Origin: Tsukamurella sp. 8F
GTDB lineage: Bacteria > Actinomycetota > Actinomycetes > Mycobacteriales > Mycobacteriaceae
Length of the DNA: 64,000 nucleotides
Direction: 5' to 3'
Assembly (NCBI RefSeq): GCF_029167375.1
Contig: NZ_JARFTP010000003.1
Coordinates: 182,721-246,720 of the forward strand
Of this stretch, positions 27,401 to 35,867 are shown piece by piece. Made by a program: the position numbers and the translations under genes. Each line of letters begins with the position of its first letter. Positions within the stretch are counted from its first letter, which is position 1. The notes beneath the pieces are model-generated. The model had not been told where the DNA came from, did no database searches, and saw nothing but the letters and a program-made list of their open reading frames with translations.

Positions 27401-30400
27401 CACTGTGGTTGATCGATCAGCTGAGCGGACCGTCGGACCAGTACATCGTGCCCTACGTCCTGCCGTTGGTCGGCGACGTGGACGTTGCGGCGCTGGGTCA
27501 TGCGGTCGGCGACGTGGTCGGACGCCACGAGGCGCTTCGCACGCTGCTCATCGCCGACGATGTGGTGGGGCTGCGCCAGGAGATCCTGCCGGCGTCCGAC
27601 GCGGCGGAGAAGCTGAGCGTGCAGATCGTCGATGGACGCGAGTGGGACGCTCAGCAGGTAGGGCGACACCTACGGAGTTCGATCCGCCGGCCGTTCACGC
27701 TGGGGGCCGACCTCCCGATTCGCGTCGTGCTGGTGCGCCGTGCGGACGGATGTGTCCTGGGCGTGGCTGTTCACCACTCGGCCTTCGACGAGTGGTCGAC
27801 TCCCGCGATGTATCAGGACCTGGCATCCGCGTACGCCGCGCGTTCGGAGGGGCGGACACCGGCGTGGTCCCCGCTGCCCGTCCAGTACGCCGAGTACGCG
27901 ATCTGGCAACAGCGGTATCTCGGGGACCAGTCGGACGAAAAGTCTTTGCTGGAACAACAATTGAGCTACTGGAGGGGCGCGCTGGATGGCGCCCCGGAAG
28001 TGTCGGGAGTGCCGGCGGTCCGGCCGCGTCCGGTGGTACCGACCTGGTCGGGCGCGTGGCGCGAGGACATCGTCGCCGACGCGACGGTGTCACGGTTGCG
28101 TGAGGTCGCTCGCAGGCACGACGTCTCGATGTTCATGCTCACCCAGGCTGCGGTCGCCTTGGCGGTGTGGTCGCTGGGGAGTGGCGACGACGTGGTGATC
28201 GGATCTCCGGTCGGGGGGCGTACCGACAGCGATCTCGATGACCTCGTCGGCTACTTCGTCAACACGCTCCCGCTGCGCTACGACCTGTCGGGAAGGCCCA
28301 CCCTCGCCGAGGTCCTGGCGCGGGTTCGTGCGGTCATTCTTGCCGGGTTCGAGAATCAGGAGGCGCCGTTCGAGGCGATCGTGCGCGCGGCCGGAGTCGA
28401 GCGGAGTACATCGCATACCCCGCTGTTCCAGATGATGCTGATCTACCGTGAGGACGGAGGACCGCCGGGAGACTTCGCGCCCGGCGTCGGCGTGGGCGCA
28501 GTCGATCGGGTTGCGCCGGAGACGGTGAAATGCGATGTGGAACTGTATGTCACGGTGGGGACCGACAGGATCACCGCGTTCGGAGGCTACGCCGCCGAAC
28601 TCTATGACACCGATACGGTCGAGTGCTTCGTTCAGACCCTGAGCCGGGTGTTGGACGCGTTCGCCGCGGACAGCTCGGTTCCGGTCGCCGAACTCGATCT
28701 CGTTGCCGCTCAGGACCGTGAACTGATCGCCGAGTGGTCCCGGGGACCACGAACACCGCGGGCCGCGGAGGCGACAGTCGACGGCCTGCTGCGCGCTCAG
28801 GCTGCGGCCACCCCGAGTGCGAACGCAGTCGTCTTCGGGGACGCGACGCTCTCCTATGCCGCATTCGATGCCCGCGTCGATCGATTGGCACTCGAGCTGA
28901 TCCGGCAGGGGATACGCGTGGGGGACGTGGTCGGGGTCGTGCTGCAGCGCAGCGAGTGGTTACCGGTCGCGTTGGCGGCGGTCGTGCGCGCGGGCGCGGC
29001 ATACGTTCCCGTCGATCCGTCGTACCCGCCTGATCGTGTCGGTTTCCTCCTCGGGGACTCCGCCCCCGCCGGCGTCGTGACCGATCAACCGACCAGCTGC
29101 GGGGGGCTCTCGAGTCTGTTGGCTGCCATCCCGATTCGCATCATCGTCGACGCCCCTGCCGCCGAGGAGGCGCTGGCCGGGGGACCGGTGGAACCCGTGA
29201 CGGATGCGCTCCGTAGCCGTTTGTTATCACCCGGCGACACCGTGGCGTTGATCTACACGTCCGGTACCACGGGAGAACCCAAGGGGGTCGAGCTCAGCCA
29301 CGCGGGTCTGGTCAATCGGATCCGTTGGGCCGTGCAGCGCTTCGGGTCCGGCGGGGTGGGGCTCGCGAAGTCGGCGATCGGGTTCGTCGATGCGTCCACC
29401 GAGATCTTCGCGATGCTTGCGCGCGGCGGGACCCTCGTCGTGGCCGACACCGAAGCCGTGCAGGACGCGGAGAGGATCGCGGCGCTTGTCCGTCGTCACA
29501 GGGTCACCGATCTCGTGACGGTGCCCGGCTTAGCCGATGCCCTGATCGAGACCGGTGACGCGCACGCCCAGTTGTCGGGTCTGCGGCGATGGATCTGCTC
29601 GGGAGAGCGGCTGACCGCCCGCACCGCCGATGCGCTCCGTCGGCTCGTCCCGGAGGCGGAGATCGTGAACCTCTACGGTTCCACGGAGGTCACGGGTGAC
29701 GCCACCGCCTTCACCGCAGCGCCGGAGCGGGCGGCCGATCCCGACGGGGTTCGCGTGCCCATCGGTGCTCCCGTGCCCAATACGGACGCTCTGGTCCTGG
29801 ACCGGAACCTGCGCCCGGTCGCCCCCGGCGTGACCGGGGAACTCTATCTCCGTGGTGTACAGGTGGCGTCCGGGTACCGCAATCGACCCGCGCTCACGGC
29901 CGAGAGGTTCGTGGCGACGCCGGCGATCTCCGGCGCCGCCTCGGCGGGGGAGCGGCTGTACCGGACCGGCGACATCGTGCGGTGGGGTCGGGACGGGCTG
30001 CTGGACTATGTCGGCCGCAGCGATGACCAGGTGAAGATCCGCGGCCACCGCATCGAACTCGGCGAGATCAGTTCGACACTGGCCGCGGCGTCCGGTGTCG
30101 GCGCCGCAACGGCGGTACTCGATGAGAACGACGGACTGACCCGGGTGGTCGGCTACGTGGCTCCGGCGGGTGGAGTGCCGGTCGACGACCTGGAAGGAGC
30201 ACGTATCCGCGAGCAGGCGGCGCGCTTCCTGCCGGCGCCGATGGTGCCGGCGGCCGTCATCGTGGTGGACGCCCTGCCGCGCACCGCGAACGGCAAGGTG
30301 GACCGTGCGGCCCTGCCCCGCCCCGAGTTCGGTTCGCCGGTCACCGCGCAGACGCTTCCGACGACTCCCACCGAGAAGATTCTGTGTGAGATATTCGCCG

Positions 30401-33400
30401 ACATCCTAGGGCTTGAATCCGTTGGGACAGAAGACGATTTCTTCCTGTTGGGCGGCCACTCGCTCCTGGCCATCAGTCTGTCGAACCGGATCCGCAGCAG
30501 TTCGGGGGTCGCGGTGCCACTGCGGGGGATCTTCGACACGCCGACGGTCGCACAGATCGCAGAACTCATCGACTCGGGTAGCACGGCAGCCGGGCAGCCG
30601 CCGCTGGTTCGTCTGGCGGAGCCGCCTGCTCGGTTGCCGTTGTCCTTCGCTCAGCAGCGGATGTGGGTGCTCCACCAGATACAAGGTCCCACACCGACGT
30701 ACAACGTTCCGATGTTCTGGAAGGCTCCGTCCGGACGCGTGGATATCGCCGTGCTGCGCGCCGCGATATCCGATGTCGCGCGCCGGCACTGCACACTGCG
30801 CACCATATTCCCCTCGGTGAACGGCAGCGGTATTCAAGACGTCCAAGCGCCGGATGTATCCGTCCCCGTTGAGCTGAAGCGGATCGGGAGAGGCGATCTC
30901 GCCGCCGGCGTGACCGAGGCTCTCCGGCACGCCTTCGACCTCGAGTCGGAGATTCCGTTGCGGGTCGATGCTTTCGAGTTCGACGGCGACCATCTCGTGG
31001 TACTCGTCATCCACCACATCGCGACGGACGAGTGGTCGGCCCGGCGATTGAGGACGGACCTCGACACCGCGTACGTGGCGCGGCTGGCCGGACGATCGCC
31101 GTCCTATGTTCCGTTGCCGGTCGAGTACACCGATTACACGGTGTGGGAACGTGACCGGATCGGCGATCGGGACGACCCGAACAGCGTGGCCGCTCGACAG
31201 CTCGGCTACTGGCGTACGAGATTGGAAGGTGCCCCGCAAGAGCTTCCGCTGCCGTTGGACCGTCCGCGCCCCGCACAGATCAGTCATCGCGGCAGCACCG
31301 TGCCCGTGGTATGCGAACGTGAGCACGCGCTGGCGCTGCGGGCGGTCGCCGAACAGCATCGGATCAGCATGTTCATGCTCGTCCACGCGGCGGTTGCCAT
31401 CACGTTGTGCCGCAGCGGCTCAGGCGACGACATCGTGCTGGGCACACCGATTTCGGGGCGAACCGATCAGCAACTCGAAGATCTCGTGGGGTTCTTCCTC
31501 AACACCGTGGTCCTGCGGACCGACTTGTCCGGTGATCCGTCCATCAGCGACGTCCTCGCCCGGGTACGAGAGGACGACCTGGCTGCATTCGATCACCAGG
31601 ACATCCCGTTCGAGCACGTCGTCGATGCGGTCGGTCCCAGCCGCACGATGTCGATGCACCCCCTGTTCCAGGTGATGGTGGTCTATATCGGAGCGGTCGA
31701 CGCGCCGCCCCCCGTGGCCGGGCGCAGGTCCGATGGAACCCTACGGGGCCTCGCCAACTCCTCGGGCACCGCGAAGTTCGACCTGTCCTTCGACTTCACG
31801 GAGAACGAGGCCGGGGGATTCAGTGGGGTCGTCGAGTATTCGACGGACCTCTTCGACGAGCGCACCGTCGAGGCCCTCGCCGATCGTTTCCATCGTGTGC
31901 TCGAGGCTATGACGAGCCGGGTCGACCAGCGGATCGGCAGTATCGAAGTGCTGGGGGAGGAGCGTGCGATCGTCGCGCTGCCGCCGGCGATGCCGAGCTT
32001 GGAGGAGGCCGTTCCGGACACGATTGCGGAGCTCTTCCTCGAAGCGGTGCACAGGCATCCTCACGCCACGGCGGTCGTCTCCGGGTCGACGGAGTGGACT
32101 TTCGCCGACCTGGCCGCCCGGTCACGGCGCGTGGCCGCACGATTGCAGTCGCGCGGTGTCGGCCCGGAGGACGTCGTGGTCGTGTGCCTGCCCCGAGGCG
32201 CCGGCTATGTGGCAGCGATCTTCGGCGTATTGATCGCGGGCGCGGCGTACCTCCCCATCGACCCCGCGACACCGAGCTCGCGGGTGCGGTCGATGGCAGC
32301 GGACGCACACGCAGCGATGTCGATCATCGACGATTCGACGAGGGCCATCGTTCCCGGCGATCTACCGTTCCTGCGTCTGCACGAGGCCTACGAAGACGGC
32401 GATCCGGGGTGGATCGGCGTGCGCCGCCACCCCGACCATCCGGTGTACATCCTGTTCACATCGGGGACCACGGGACGACCCAAGGGGGTCGCCGTCACGA
32501 ACCGAGGACTGGTCAATCTCTATGCGTCGCATCGGAAAGCGCTCCACGACACAGTCGTCGCCAGCACAGGTCGACGTCATCTGCGGGTGGGGCACGCCTG
32601 GTCGTTCGCGTTCGACGCCTCATGGCAACCTCTGCTGTGGATATTCGGGGGCCACACCGTGGACATCGTCGACGAGGACACGCAGCGCGATCCGGATGCT
32701 CTGCTCGCCCGGCTGAACGGCCGGCGATGGGACTTCCTCGAACTCACGCCGACGTACATCGAGCAATTGCTCGATCGTGGCCTGGGTAGCGACATACCGA
32801 TCGCGATGCTCGGGTTCGGTGGGGAGGCCGTGTCGGCGAACCTGTGGTCGCGCCTGCGGAACCTGCCGGACACCGTCGCCGTAAATCTGTACGGCCCCAC
32901 AGAATCCACGGTCGACGCCGCTGTGGCGGCTGCGACCGATTCGGATCGGCCGGTGATCGGCCGCCCCGTCGGCGGCACGACGGCGTACATACTCGATGAT
33001 CTACTGCGTCCCGTCCCGATCGGGGTCGAAGGCGAGATGTACCTCGCAGGAGCGGGTCTTGCCCGTGGCTACATCGGCCGCGCGGGACTCACGGCGGAAC
33101 GCTTCGTCGCCGATCCGATCGGCGGCTCTCGCATGTACCGGACGGGGGACCGCGCCCGATGGACGTTCGACGGCCTGATCGAGTACCGCGGACGCAGCGA
33201 CGACCAGGTCAAGCTCAGGGGCTTCCGGATCGAGCTCGGCGAGATCGAATCCACCCTGAAGGCGATGGCCGGGGTGTCCGATGCGGCGGTGGTAGTACGC
33301 GAGATCGCGGGTGGCGCTCCCCAGCTGGTCGGCTATGTCGCCGCCGACCGCGACATCGATGTTCGTGCGGAGGCGGCGCGGACGCTCCCCGACTACATGG

Positions 33401-33756
33401 TTCCCAGCGCCGTGGTCACTCTCGACACACTGCCGCTGCTGGCCAGCGGCAAGATCGACCGGGCCGCGCTTCCCGCTCCGATTCCACTCCCTCGGGGTGT
33501 AGGACCGTCGACGGCTCTCGAGCGAACGTTGTGCGAGATCGTCGCGGACGTCGTCGGCGTCGCGACGGTCGCTGCCGATGCGGATTTCTTCGAACTCGGC
33601 GGGGACAGCATCGTGGCCATGAAACTGGTCGGCGAAGCCCGCGCGCACGGATTGCGGATCGCGCCTCGGGATGTGTTCACGCACCGTTCGGTGATCGAGC
33701 TCGCGGGGACCGTCGAGTACATCACCGAACAGCAGGGTTTACGGCACACCGAATGA
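21448..33756 (+). CDS. Three-module NRPS with N-terminal formyltransferase domain (NRPS1)
   Basis: 4102 aa; ATG 21448 follows GGAAAGGAA. Domains: formyltransferase 1-180 (N89-x-H91, Asp129 in GIDTGEIVAQ); about 180-900 without recognisable A or carrier domain, resembling C-terminal halves of condensation/epimerisation domains; C1 (900-1330, active site EHLLFDG at 1033-1039); A1 (1350-1880); PCP1 Ser1917 (IGVDSL); C2 (HHSAFDEWS, His2109-His2110); A2 (2443-2960); PCP2 Ser3005 (GGHSL); C3 (HHIATDEWS, His3189-His3190); A3 (3520-4010); PCP3 Ser4054 (GGDSI). No thioesterase. Codes read by eye: A1 DAWSSGLINK, ending like the hydroxyornithine code; A2 VDTGISLGDK, close to the beta-Ala code VDWVISLADK; A3 DAWTGGLVDK. 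C1 begins LPLSPLQEGLFYH, typical of C domains after an epimerase. Inferred role: assembly of a formyl-hydroxamate, exochelin-like siderophore. Confidence 0.93.
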   Translation: MIFVGAGALLWRAVDHALSTGTDVGLVVHPTDERVPEEFRDLHTAIATDINDLDGLFAEVATAGDVVWSTGNPFIFRSPILDLGLTILNVHGGPLPEYRGLPMASAAYAILNGEKRFGVTVHRVDAGIDTGEIVAQRMFDLTPDITLGELTLDVTQRCHDIFVASFDGLRAGTLTPALADPAPGAARPAGSYYGRKELARIGAYRDRESFARATDLGVLAERYWFYSLLFGLAARGRADLTEEIADLRYWGQLGRSTRPPVPIPADPGADTSEDGAAVRPLGPQAVTALDVLGTGGSARLAVFAAATGMAVRELTGDAAVPLVIPADGPAGIVPLRIAVPEAAAADAGYLQEVHERIDDATAHAAVRLTDVYSALAGDLDTTVEPGEFVMVSMADGPAGTKHPAPGIEVGIETGDAVVTVGCTRDRTRYSARTAQRLLDGIEASLQRLAQAIGSGDPARGMDAEIGAGITAARPADRAASGAAPVDLLAVTDAESGLNPADLWRWIHELDVGQVPVRTVVEAFVRCATAFGYARDAPVGDADVRALIHVVRDLTQAGEVDSVAAGTAHLVVVDDGTHDRTPEFHVLATGDVDPSALDVFVAAVAKAAVAIAAGDRVVLTVPDTADLLADRTTRAWPDRTGTTGLFPHLAGGGTGPAAELCSGSVLVARADGRTGLDTDGVVAQAMTWLASEIGDLVPGGVIVDVERDVRDEVTAAVPGRLSVRYPVLLDPDRIAGIPPGVDAVQGMRDAGVVLPDRSSVAGLGLLLWRGERPDGVVQPRSPARVLIRVADTSSELVAGVDMPDGWGPYGILITVLCRPAAGGARRRRARVLVQSRCGRELDAIALAGALAARSATPRPDGWDLDAVVDDVVHVHAEQKPLVHLSATDRQELTERFGETADVLPLSPLQEGLFYHLQLANETGTTDLYAVQSRIRITGALDSGRMKTAVAMLLARTPNLSAGFVRIGGQALQVIPPDPAPPVRTVRRSEWSGDDPDKILAEERSAPFVADRPPLIRFLLLEISDGEWIVAMTREHLLFDGWSLGHVWNDLLALYSDPSGASVPARTAYRDYLEWLAEREGTASGDAWRRYLAQSPGDAGAGGPEPTIVAPAAADVAADAAAAADVYRYLDATLQRKVVDACRDAGVTVGTFFQVAWGITLARMTNRLDAVFGTSVSGRPPELAGAESIIGLLYNTVPVAVSAPPTASVRDVLVGQHSRSAGVIDAAHVPLSEIHRIAGCEQLFDTLFIIQNQPVVVGEVEDRGEPGGSRIELADFEVDDSTHYPLSFAVLPDDRIRVRCSYRGDLYSESDIGTIIDRLIGTLAAMSADVEAPVGRIGVTVPAERSRYAGWNDTTRELPALTIGDLLQRQAERTPGETAIVAGDTRLTFAELLDSARRCAALLRERGVTAEDRVGLLLPRDERTVVSLFGVFFAGGAYVPIDADHPAERIEYILDAADPAAIVTTSALLDRLPGRRRIGAVVLDADDVETRIAALDVAPAPASVHVDNLAYVIFTSGSTGRPKGVAVGHRGLTNMYFNHVRKIFDPVVAHQGGRRMRIAHTTSFSFDASWEQLFWLLDGHEVHVIDDDLRKDPQRLLEHYDRELIDGFDVTPSYGQVLVEEGLLERPRPTGRSTSESDPGVVFVSLGGEAVPDALWTALREAPGVESYNLYGPTEYTINALGADLADGETSNAGRPIDNTRAYVLDVNLQPVPTGTAGELYLAGVGVARGYLGRPALTAERFVADPFDRGERLYRTGDQVRWRSDGQIDFLGRTDDQIKIRGFRVELNEIAETVRAHPDVTAATVTVIRDDDAAVTRLAAYYTAVRSIPVADLRDFVAARLPGYMVPAGFAELATLPLTTNGKIDHAALPAPDLTSTGAVVAPASGVERDVRSVVASVVGVEEATISVDSAFIDIGVDSLRLARLTSRLNAQLDVTLTLRSLIENPTIAGIAHVVDEVRGHGETARMRVADVVRPTGPIPASHGQQSLWLIDQLSGPSDQYIVPYVLPLVGDVDVAALGHAVGDVVGRHEALRTLLIADDVVGLRQEILPASDAAEKLSVQIVDGREWDAQQVGRHLRSSIRRPFTLGADLPIRVVLVRRADGCVLGVAVHHSAFDEWSTPAMYQDLASAYAARSEGRTPAWSPLPVQYAEYAIWQQRYLGDQSDEKSLLEQQLSYWRGALDGAPEVSGVPAVRPRPVVPTWSGAWREDIVADATVSRLREVARRHDVSMFMLTQAAVALAVWSLGSGDDVVIGSPVGGRTDSDLDDLVGYFVNTLPLRYDLSGRPTLAEVLARVRAVILAGFENQEAPFEAIVRAAGVERSTSHTPLFQMMLIYREDGGPPGDFAPGVGVGAVDRVAPETVKCDVELYVTVGTDRITAFGGYAAELYDTDTVECFVQTLSRVLDAFAADSSVPVAELDLVAAQDRELIAEWSRGPRTPRAAEATVDGLLRAQAAATPSANAVVFGDATLSYAAFDARVDRLALELIRQGIRVGDVVGVVLQRSEWLPVALAAVVRAGAAYVPVDPSYPPDRVGFLLGDSAPAGVVTDQPTSCGGLSSLLAAIPIRIIVDAPAAEEALAGGPVEPVTDALRSRLLSPGDTVALIYTSGTTGEPKGVELSHAGLVNRIRWAVQRFGSGGVGLAKSAIGFVDASTEIFAMLARGGTLVVADTEAVQDAERIAALVRRHRVTDLVTVPGLADALIETGDAHAQLSGLRRWICSGERLTARTADALRRLVPEAEIVNLYGSTEVTGDATAFTAAPERAADPDGVRVPIGAPVPNTDALVLDRNLRPVAPGVTGELYLRGVQVASGYRNRPALTAERFVATPAISGAASAGERLYRTGDIVRWGRDGLLDYVGRSDDQVKIRGHRIELGEISSTLAAASGVGAATAVLDENDGLTRVVGYVAPAGGVPVDDLEGARIREQAARFLPAPMVPAAVIVVDALPRTANGKVDRAALPRPEFGSPVTAQTLPTTPTEKILCEIFADILGLESVGTEDDFFLLGGHSLLAISLSNRIRSSSGVAVPLRGIFDTPTVAQIAELIDSGSTAAGQPPLVRLAEPPARLPLSFAQQRMWVLHQIQGPTPTYNVPMFWKAPSGRVDIAVLRAAISDVARRHCTLRTIFPSVNGSGIQDVQAPDVSVPVELKRIGRGDLAAGVTEALRHAFDLESEIPLRVDAFEFDGDHLVVLVIHHIATDEWSARRLRTDLDTAYVARLAGRSPSYVPLPVEYTDYTVWERDRIGDRDDPNSVAARQLGYWRTRLEGAPQELPLPLDRPRPAQISHRGSTVPVVCEREHALALRAVAEQHRISMFMLVHAAVAITLCRSGSGDDIVLGTPISGRTDQQLEDLVGFFLNTVVLRTDLSGDPSISDVLARVREDDLAAFDHQDIPFEHVVDAVGPSRTMSMHPLFQVMVVYIGAVDAPPPVAGRRSDGTLRGLANSSGTAKFDLSFDFTENEAGGFSGVVEYSTDLFDERTVEALADRFHRVLEAMTSRVDQRIGSIEVLGEERAIVALPPAMPSLEEAVPDTIAELFLEAVHRHPHATAVVSGSTEWTFADLAARSRRVAARLQSRGVGPEDVVVVCLPRGAGYVAAIFGVLIAGAAYLPIDPATPSSRVRSMAADAHAAMSIIDDSTRAIVPGDLPFLRLHEAYEDGDPGWIGVRRHPDHPVYILFTSGTTGRPKGVAVTNRGLVNLYASHRKALHDTVVASTGRRHLRVGHAWSFAFDASWQPLLWIFGGHTVDIVDEDTQRDPDALLARLNGRRWDFLELTPTYIEQLLDRGLGSDIPIAMLGFGGEAVSANLWSRLRNLPDTVAVNLYGPTESTVDAAVAAATDSDRPVIGRPVGGTTAYILDDLLRPVPIGVEGEMYLAGAGLARGYIGRAGLTAERFVADPIGGSRMYRTGDRARWTFDGLIEYRGRSDDQVKLRGFRIELGEIESTLKAMAGVSDAAVVVREIAGGAPQLVGYVAADRDIDVRAEAARTLPDYMVPSAVVTLDTLPLLASGKIDRAALPAPIPLPRGVGPSTALERTLCEIVADVVGVATVAADADFFELGGDSIVAMKLVGEARAHGLRIAPRDVFTHRSVIELAGTVEYITEQQGLRHTE

Positions 33757-33773
33757 AGAAAGAGGAACCATCT

Positions 33774-34769
33774 ATGACTGCTATACCCGTGAGGAGCCGT
33801 GCCGCCGCGCTGGCTGCGGTGTTACTCAGCGCTGTACTCGTCCTGACCGCGTGCGGCGGCAGCGACGATTCGAGTGGCTCTACCGGCCAGACGCGCCAGT
33901 TCCAAGCCGATAACGGCACCGTCGAGATCCCGGTGCATCCGCAGCGGATCGTCGCGATAAGTAACGGCGTCGTGCCTGCCATCGTGTTGGGAACGAAGCC
34001 CGTCGGGGTCAGTGATCTGTCGAACTTCTCGGCGGCGTCCCGATGGTTTTCACCGGATCAGCTCGCGGCGTACCAGCAGGCGGCAAAAGTCGGCACGGTC
34101 ACCGAGGTGGACGTCGAGGAGGTCGCGCGACTGAAGCCTGACCTCATCTACATTGCGAGCCCCAAGCCGACTTTGGACAAGACCTTCGCACCCATCGAGG
34201 ACCGGCTCCGTTCGATCGCTCCCACGATTTTCATAACGAACAACAACGCAGTGTGGAAGAAGGAGGGCGAGCGCACGGCCGATGCTCTGGGAAGAAGTGA
34301 GCTATTCGATTCGAAAAAGGCTGAGTACGACAAGTTGGTCGCATCGATGAAGAGCGAGTTCACGCCCTTCATCAAGTCGAAGAGGTTTGTGCAGTTCGAT
34401 CGCTTCCCGCAGACCGCCGCTGGGACGGTCGCCATCGATTACTCGGGCGGATTCTGTGCCGTCTACGCCACGGAGGTCGGGCTCGACTTCCCGAAGTCGG
34501 CCGCCGGGCGTTCGTGGGACGAGATGTCGATGGAGCGGTTGAGCGACTACGCGGGTTACGATGCGCTGATCTATCCGCTCGGACCGAATGGAGAACCGAA
34601 GGACGAGTTCGTTCCGGTCCTGGACTCCAACATCTGGAAGGCTCTGCCCCAGGTCGGCAGTGGCCGAGCGGTGGGCGTGACGTGCCCCGGAACCGGGTTC
34701 AACTACCCGAACGGAATCACGAGCCTGAACTCGCTTCGCAAGGCTCTCGGCACTCTCGCCAAGAAGTAG
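33774..34769 (+). CDS. FecB/FhuD-type siderophore-binding lipoprotein 1
   Basis: 331 aa from ATG 33774 (GAGG 8 bases upstream), 17 bases after the NRPS1 stop; an in-frame ATG at 33753 overlaps that stop. A lipoprotein signal ends in the lipobox LTAC (Cys27), so it is anchored outside the membrane. The mature part starts with a Ser/Gly-rich linker and then the FecB-type NGTVEIPVHPQRIV motif. Class III substrate-binding fold with two lobes. It delivers ferric siderophore to the FecCD permeases. Paralog of the lipoprotein encoded convergently at 34872-35867, sharing [15 protein letters not shown] and WKxLPQV. Confidence 0.92.
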   Translation: MTAIPVRSRAAALAAVLLSAVLVLTACGGSDDSSGSTGQTRQFQADNGTVEIPVHPQRIVAISNGVVPAIVLGTKPVGVSDLSNFSAASRWFSPDQLAAYQQAAKVGTVTEVDVEEVARLKPDLIYIASPKPTLDKTFAPIEDRLRSIAPTIFITNNNAVWKKEGERTADALGRSELFDSKKAEYDKLVASMKSEFTPFIKSKRFVQFDRFPQTAAGTVAIDYSGGFCAVYATEVGLDFPKSAAGRSWDEMSMERLSDYAGYDALIYPLGPNGEPKDEFVPVLDSNIWKALPQVGSGRAVGVTCPGTGFNYPNGITSLNSLRKALGTLAKK

Positions 34770-34775
34770 CTGCAG

Positions 34776-34840
34776 AGGTGAGCGAGGCATCGGCGATGGG
34801 GCTTTCGAACCAGGTCTCGCCGATGCCTCGCTCACCTTTT
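34776..34840. terminator. Bidirectional rho-independent terminator
   Basis: A perfect 21-bp inverted repeat: 34776-34796 (starts AGGTGAGCGAGG) pairs with 34817-34837 (ends CTCGCTCACCT), with a 20-base loop. TTT follows on the plus strand. Placed exactly between two convergent lipoprotein genes, it should stop transcription from both NRPS operons. Confidence 0.9.
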
Positions 34841-34871
34841 GAAACTCCGCGGTCCGTGCGCGCGAGGCGGG

Positions 34872-35867
34872 TCATTTCTTCGATGCGAGCCTGTCCAGGG
34901 CTTCCTCGATCGACCTCAGCTCCGCAGCCTTCGCCGAGTAGGTGAGCGTCGGATCGCACTGCACACCCAACGCTCGCCCGTCGCTCACCTGCGGGAGTGA
35001 CTTCCAGGCGTTGGATTCCAGCACGGGCTCGACGGCGGGAGCGGGCTTCTTGTCCGGGCCGGATCGATAGATGATCGCGTCGAACTGCGAAAGATCACTG
35101 ATGCGTTCCATCGAGACGGTTTCGAACGTCTTCGTCCCCACGGACGTCTCGCCGGGGATGTCCAGCCCCGCTTCCGTCGCGGCGACCGTGCAGTAGCTGC
35201 TGGAGTACTCGCGTTCGAACCTGCCTTCTTCCCCCTCGGTGCGATTCACGAATGCGAAGGTCGTCGATCGGAGCAGACTGCCGTATCTCCCCTTGATATC
35301 GGCGACGAGTTTGTCGTAGGCGGCTTTATCGTCGTCGACCCTGCCGCGCGCGTCGACTGCATCGGCTGTTCGCTGGAGCTGTGCTTTCCATGGCGACATA
35401 TCTGTCTTGCTGGGGTTGATAGATATGTACGCGGTCGGTGCGATAGCCTTCAGCCGCTTCGCCACGTCGGCATTCCGCTCCCACGCCTCCCGTGGGATGG
35501 CAACGGTGATGAGGTCCGGATTCAGGCCGGCGATCTGCTCATAGTCGAGGTTCGGCAGATTGCCGAGGTTCTCCGCTGCTTCGTATGCCTCTCGCTGTTG
35601 CGGTGTCAGCCAGGACATCCATTCCTTGCCTGGAGCGCCGCTCATGCCGACGGGTTCGACGCCGATCTGTAGGAACACGCCCGGAGAGCCGATCGTCACG
35701 ATCCTCTGCGGGTGTGTGGGGATCTCGACGGTACCGTTGTCGGCCTTGAAGCTGCGCATCTCGCCGGCGGGGGTGTCGCTGCTGTCACCGCATGCCGCGA
35801 GCGCGGCAGCCGCGCTCAGGAGCGCCGCGATCAGTGTGGTGCGGCGTCGTGGTGAGGTCGAGGTCAT
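34872..35867 (-). CDS. FecB/FhuD-type siderophore-binding lipoprotein 2
   Basis: 331 aa, the same length as its paralog. Lipobox LAAC (Cys26) after a positively charged N-terminus (RRRTT). Mature part carries [16 protein letters not shown] and, near the end, [18 protein letters not shown] at 35867 overlaps the NRPS2 stop (ATGA), so it is translationally coupled to NRPS2. Binds a ferric siderophore outside the membrane for the FecCD/FepC importer. Two diverged binding proteins, each tied to one NRPS, suggest different ligand forms (for example two siderophores or two congeners). Confidence 0.92.
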   Translation of the reverse strand: MTSTSPRRRTTLIAALLSAAAALAACGDSSDTPAGEMRSFKADNGTVEIPTHPQRIVTIGSPGVFLQIGVEPVGMSGAPGKEWMSWLTPQQREAYEAAENLGNLPNLDYEQIAGLNPDLITVAIPREAWERNADVAKRLKAIAPTAYISINPSKTDMSPWKAQLQRTADAVDARGRVDDDKAAYDKLVADIKGRYGSLLRSTTFAFVNRTEGEEGRFEREYSSSYCTVAATEAGLDIPGETSVGTKTFETVSMERISDLSQFDAIIYRSGPDKKPAPAVEPVLESNAWKSLPQVSDGRALGVQCDPTLTYSAKAAELRSIEEALDRLASKK

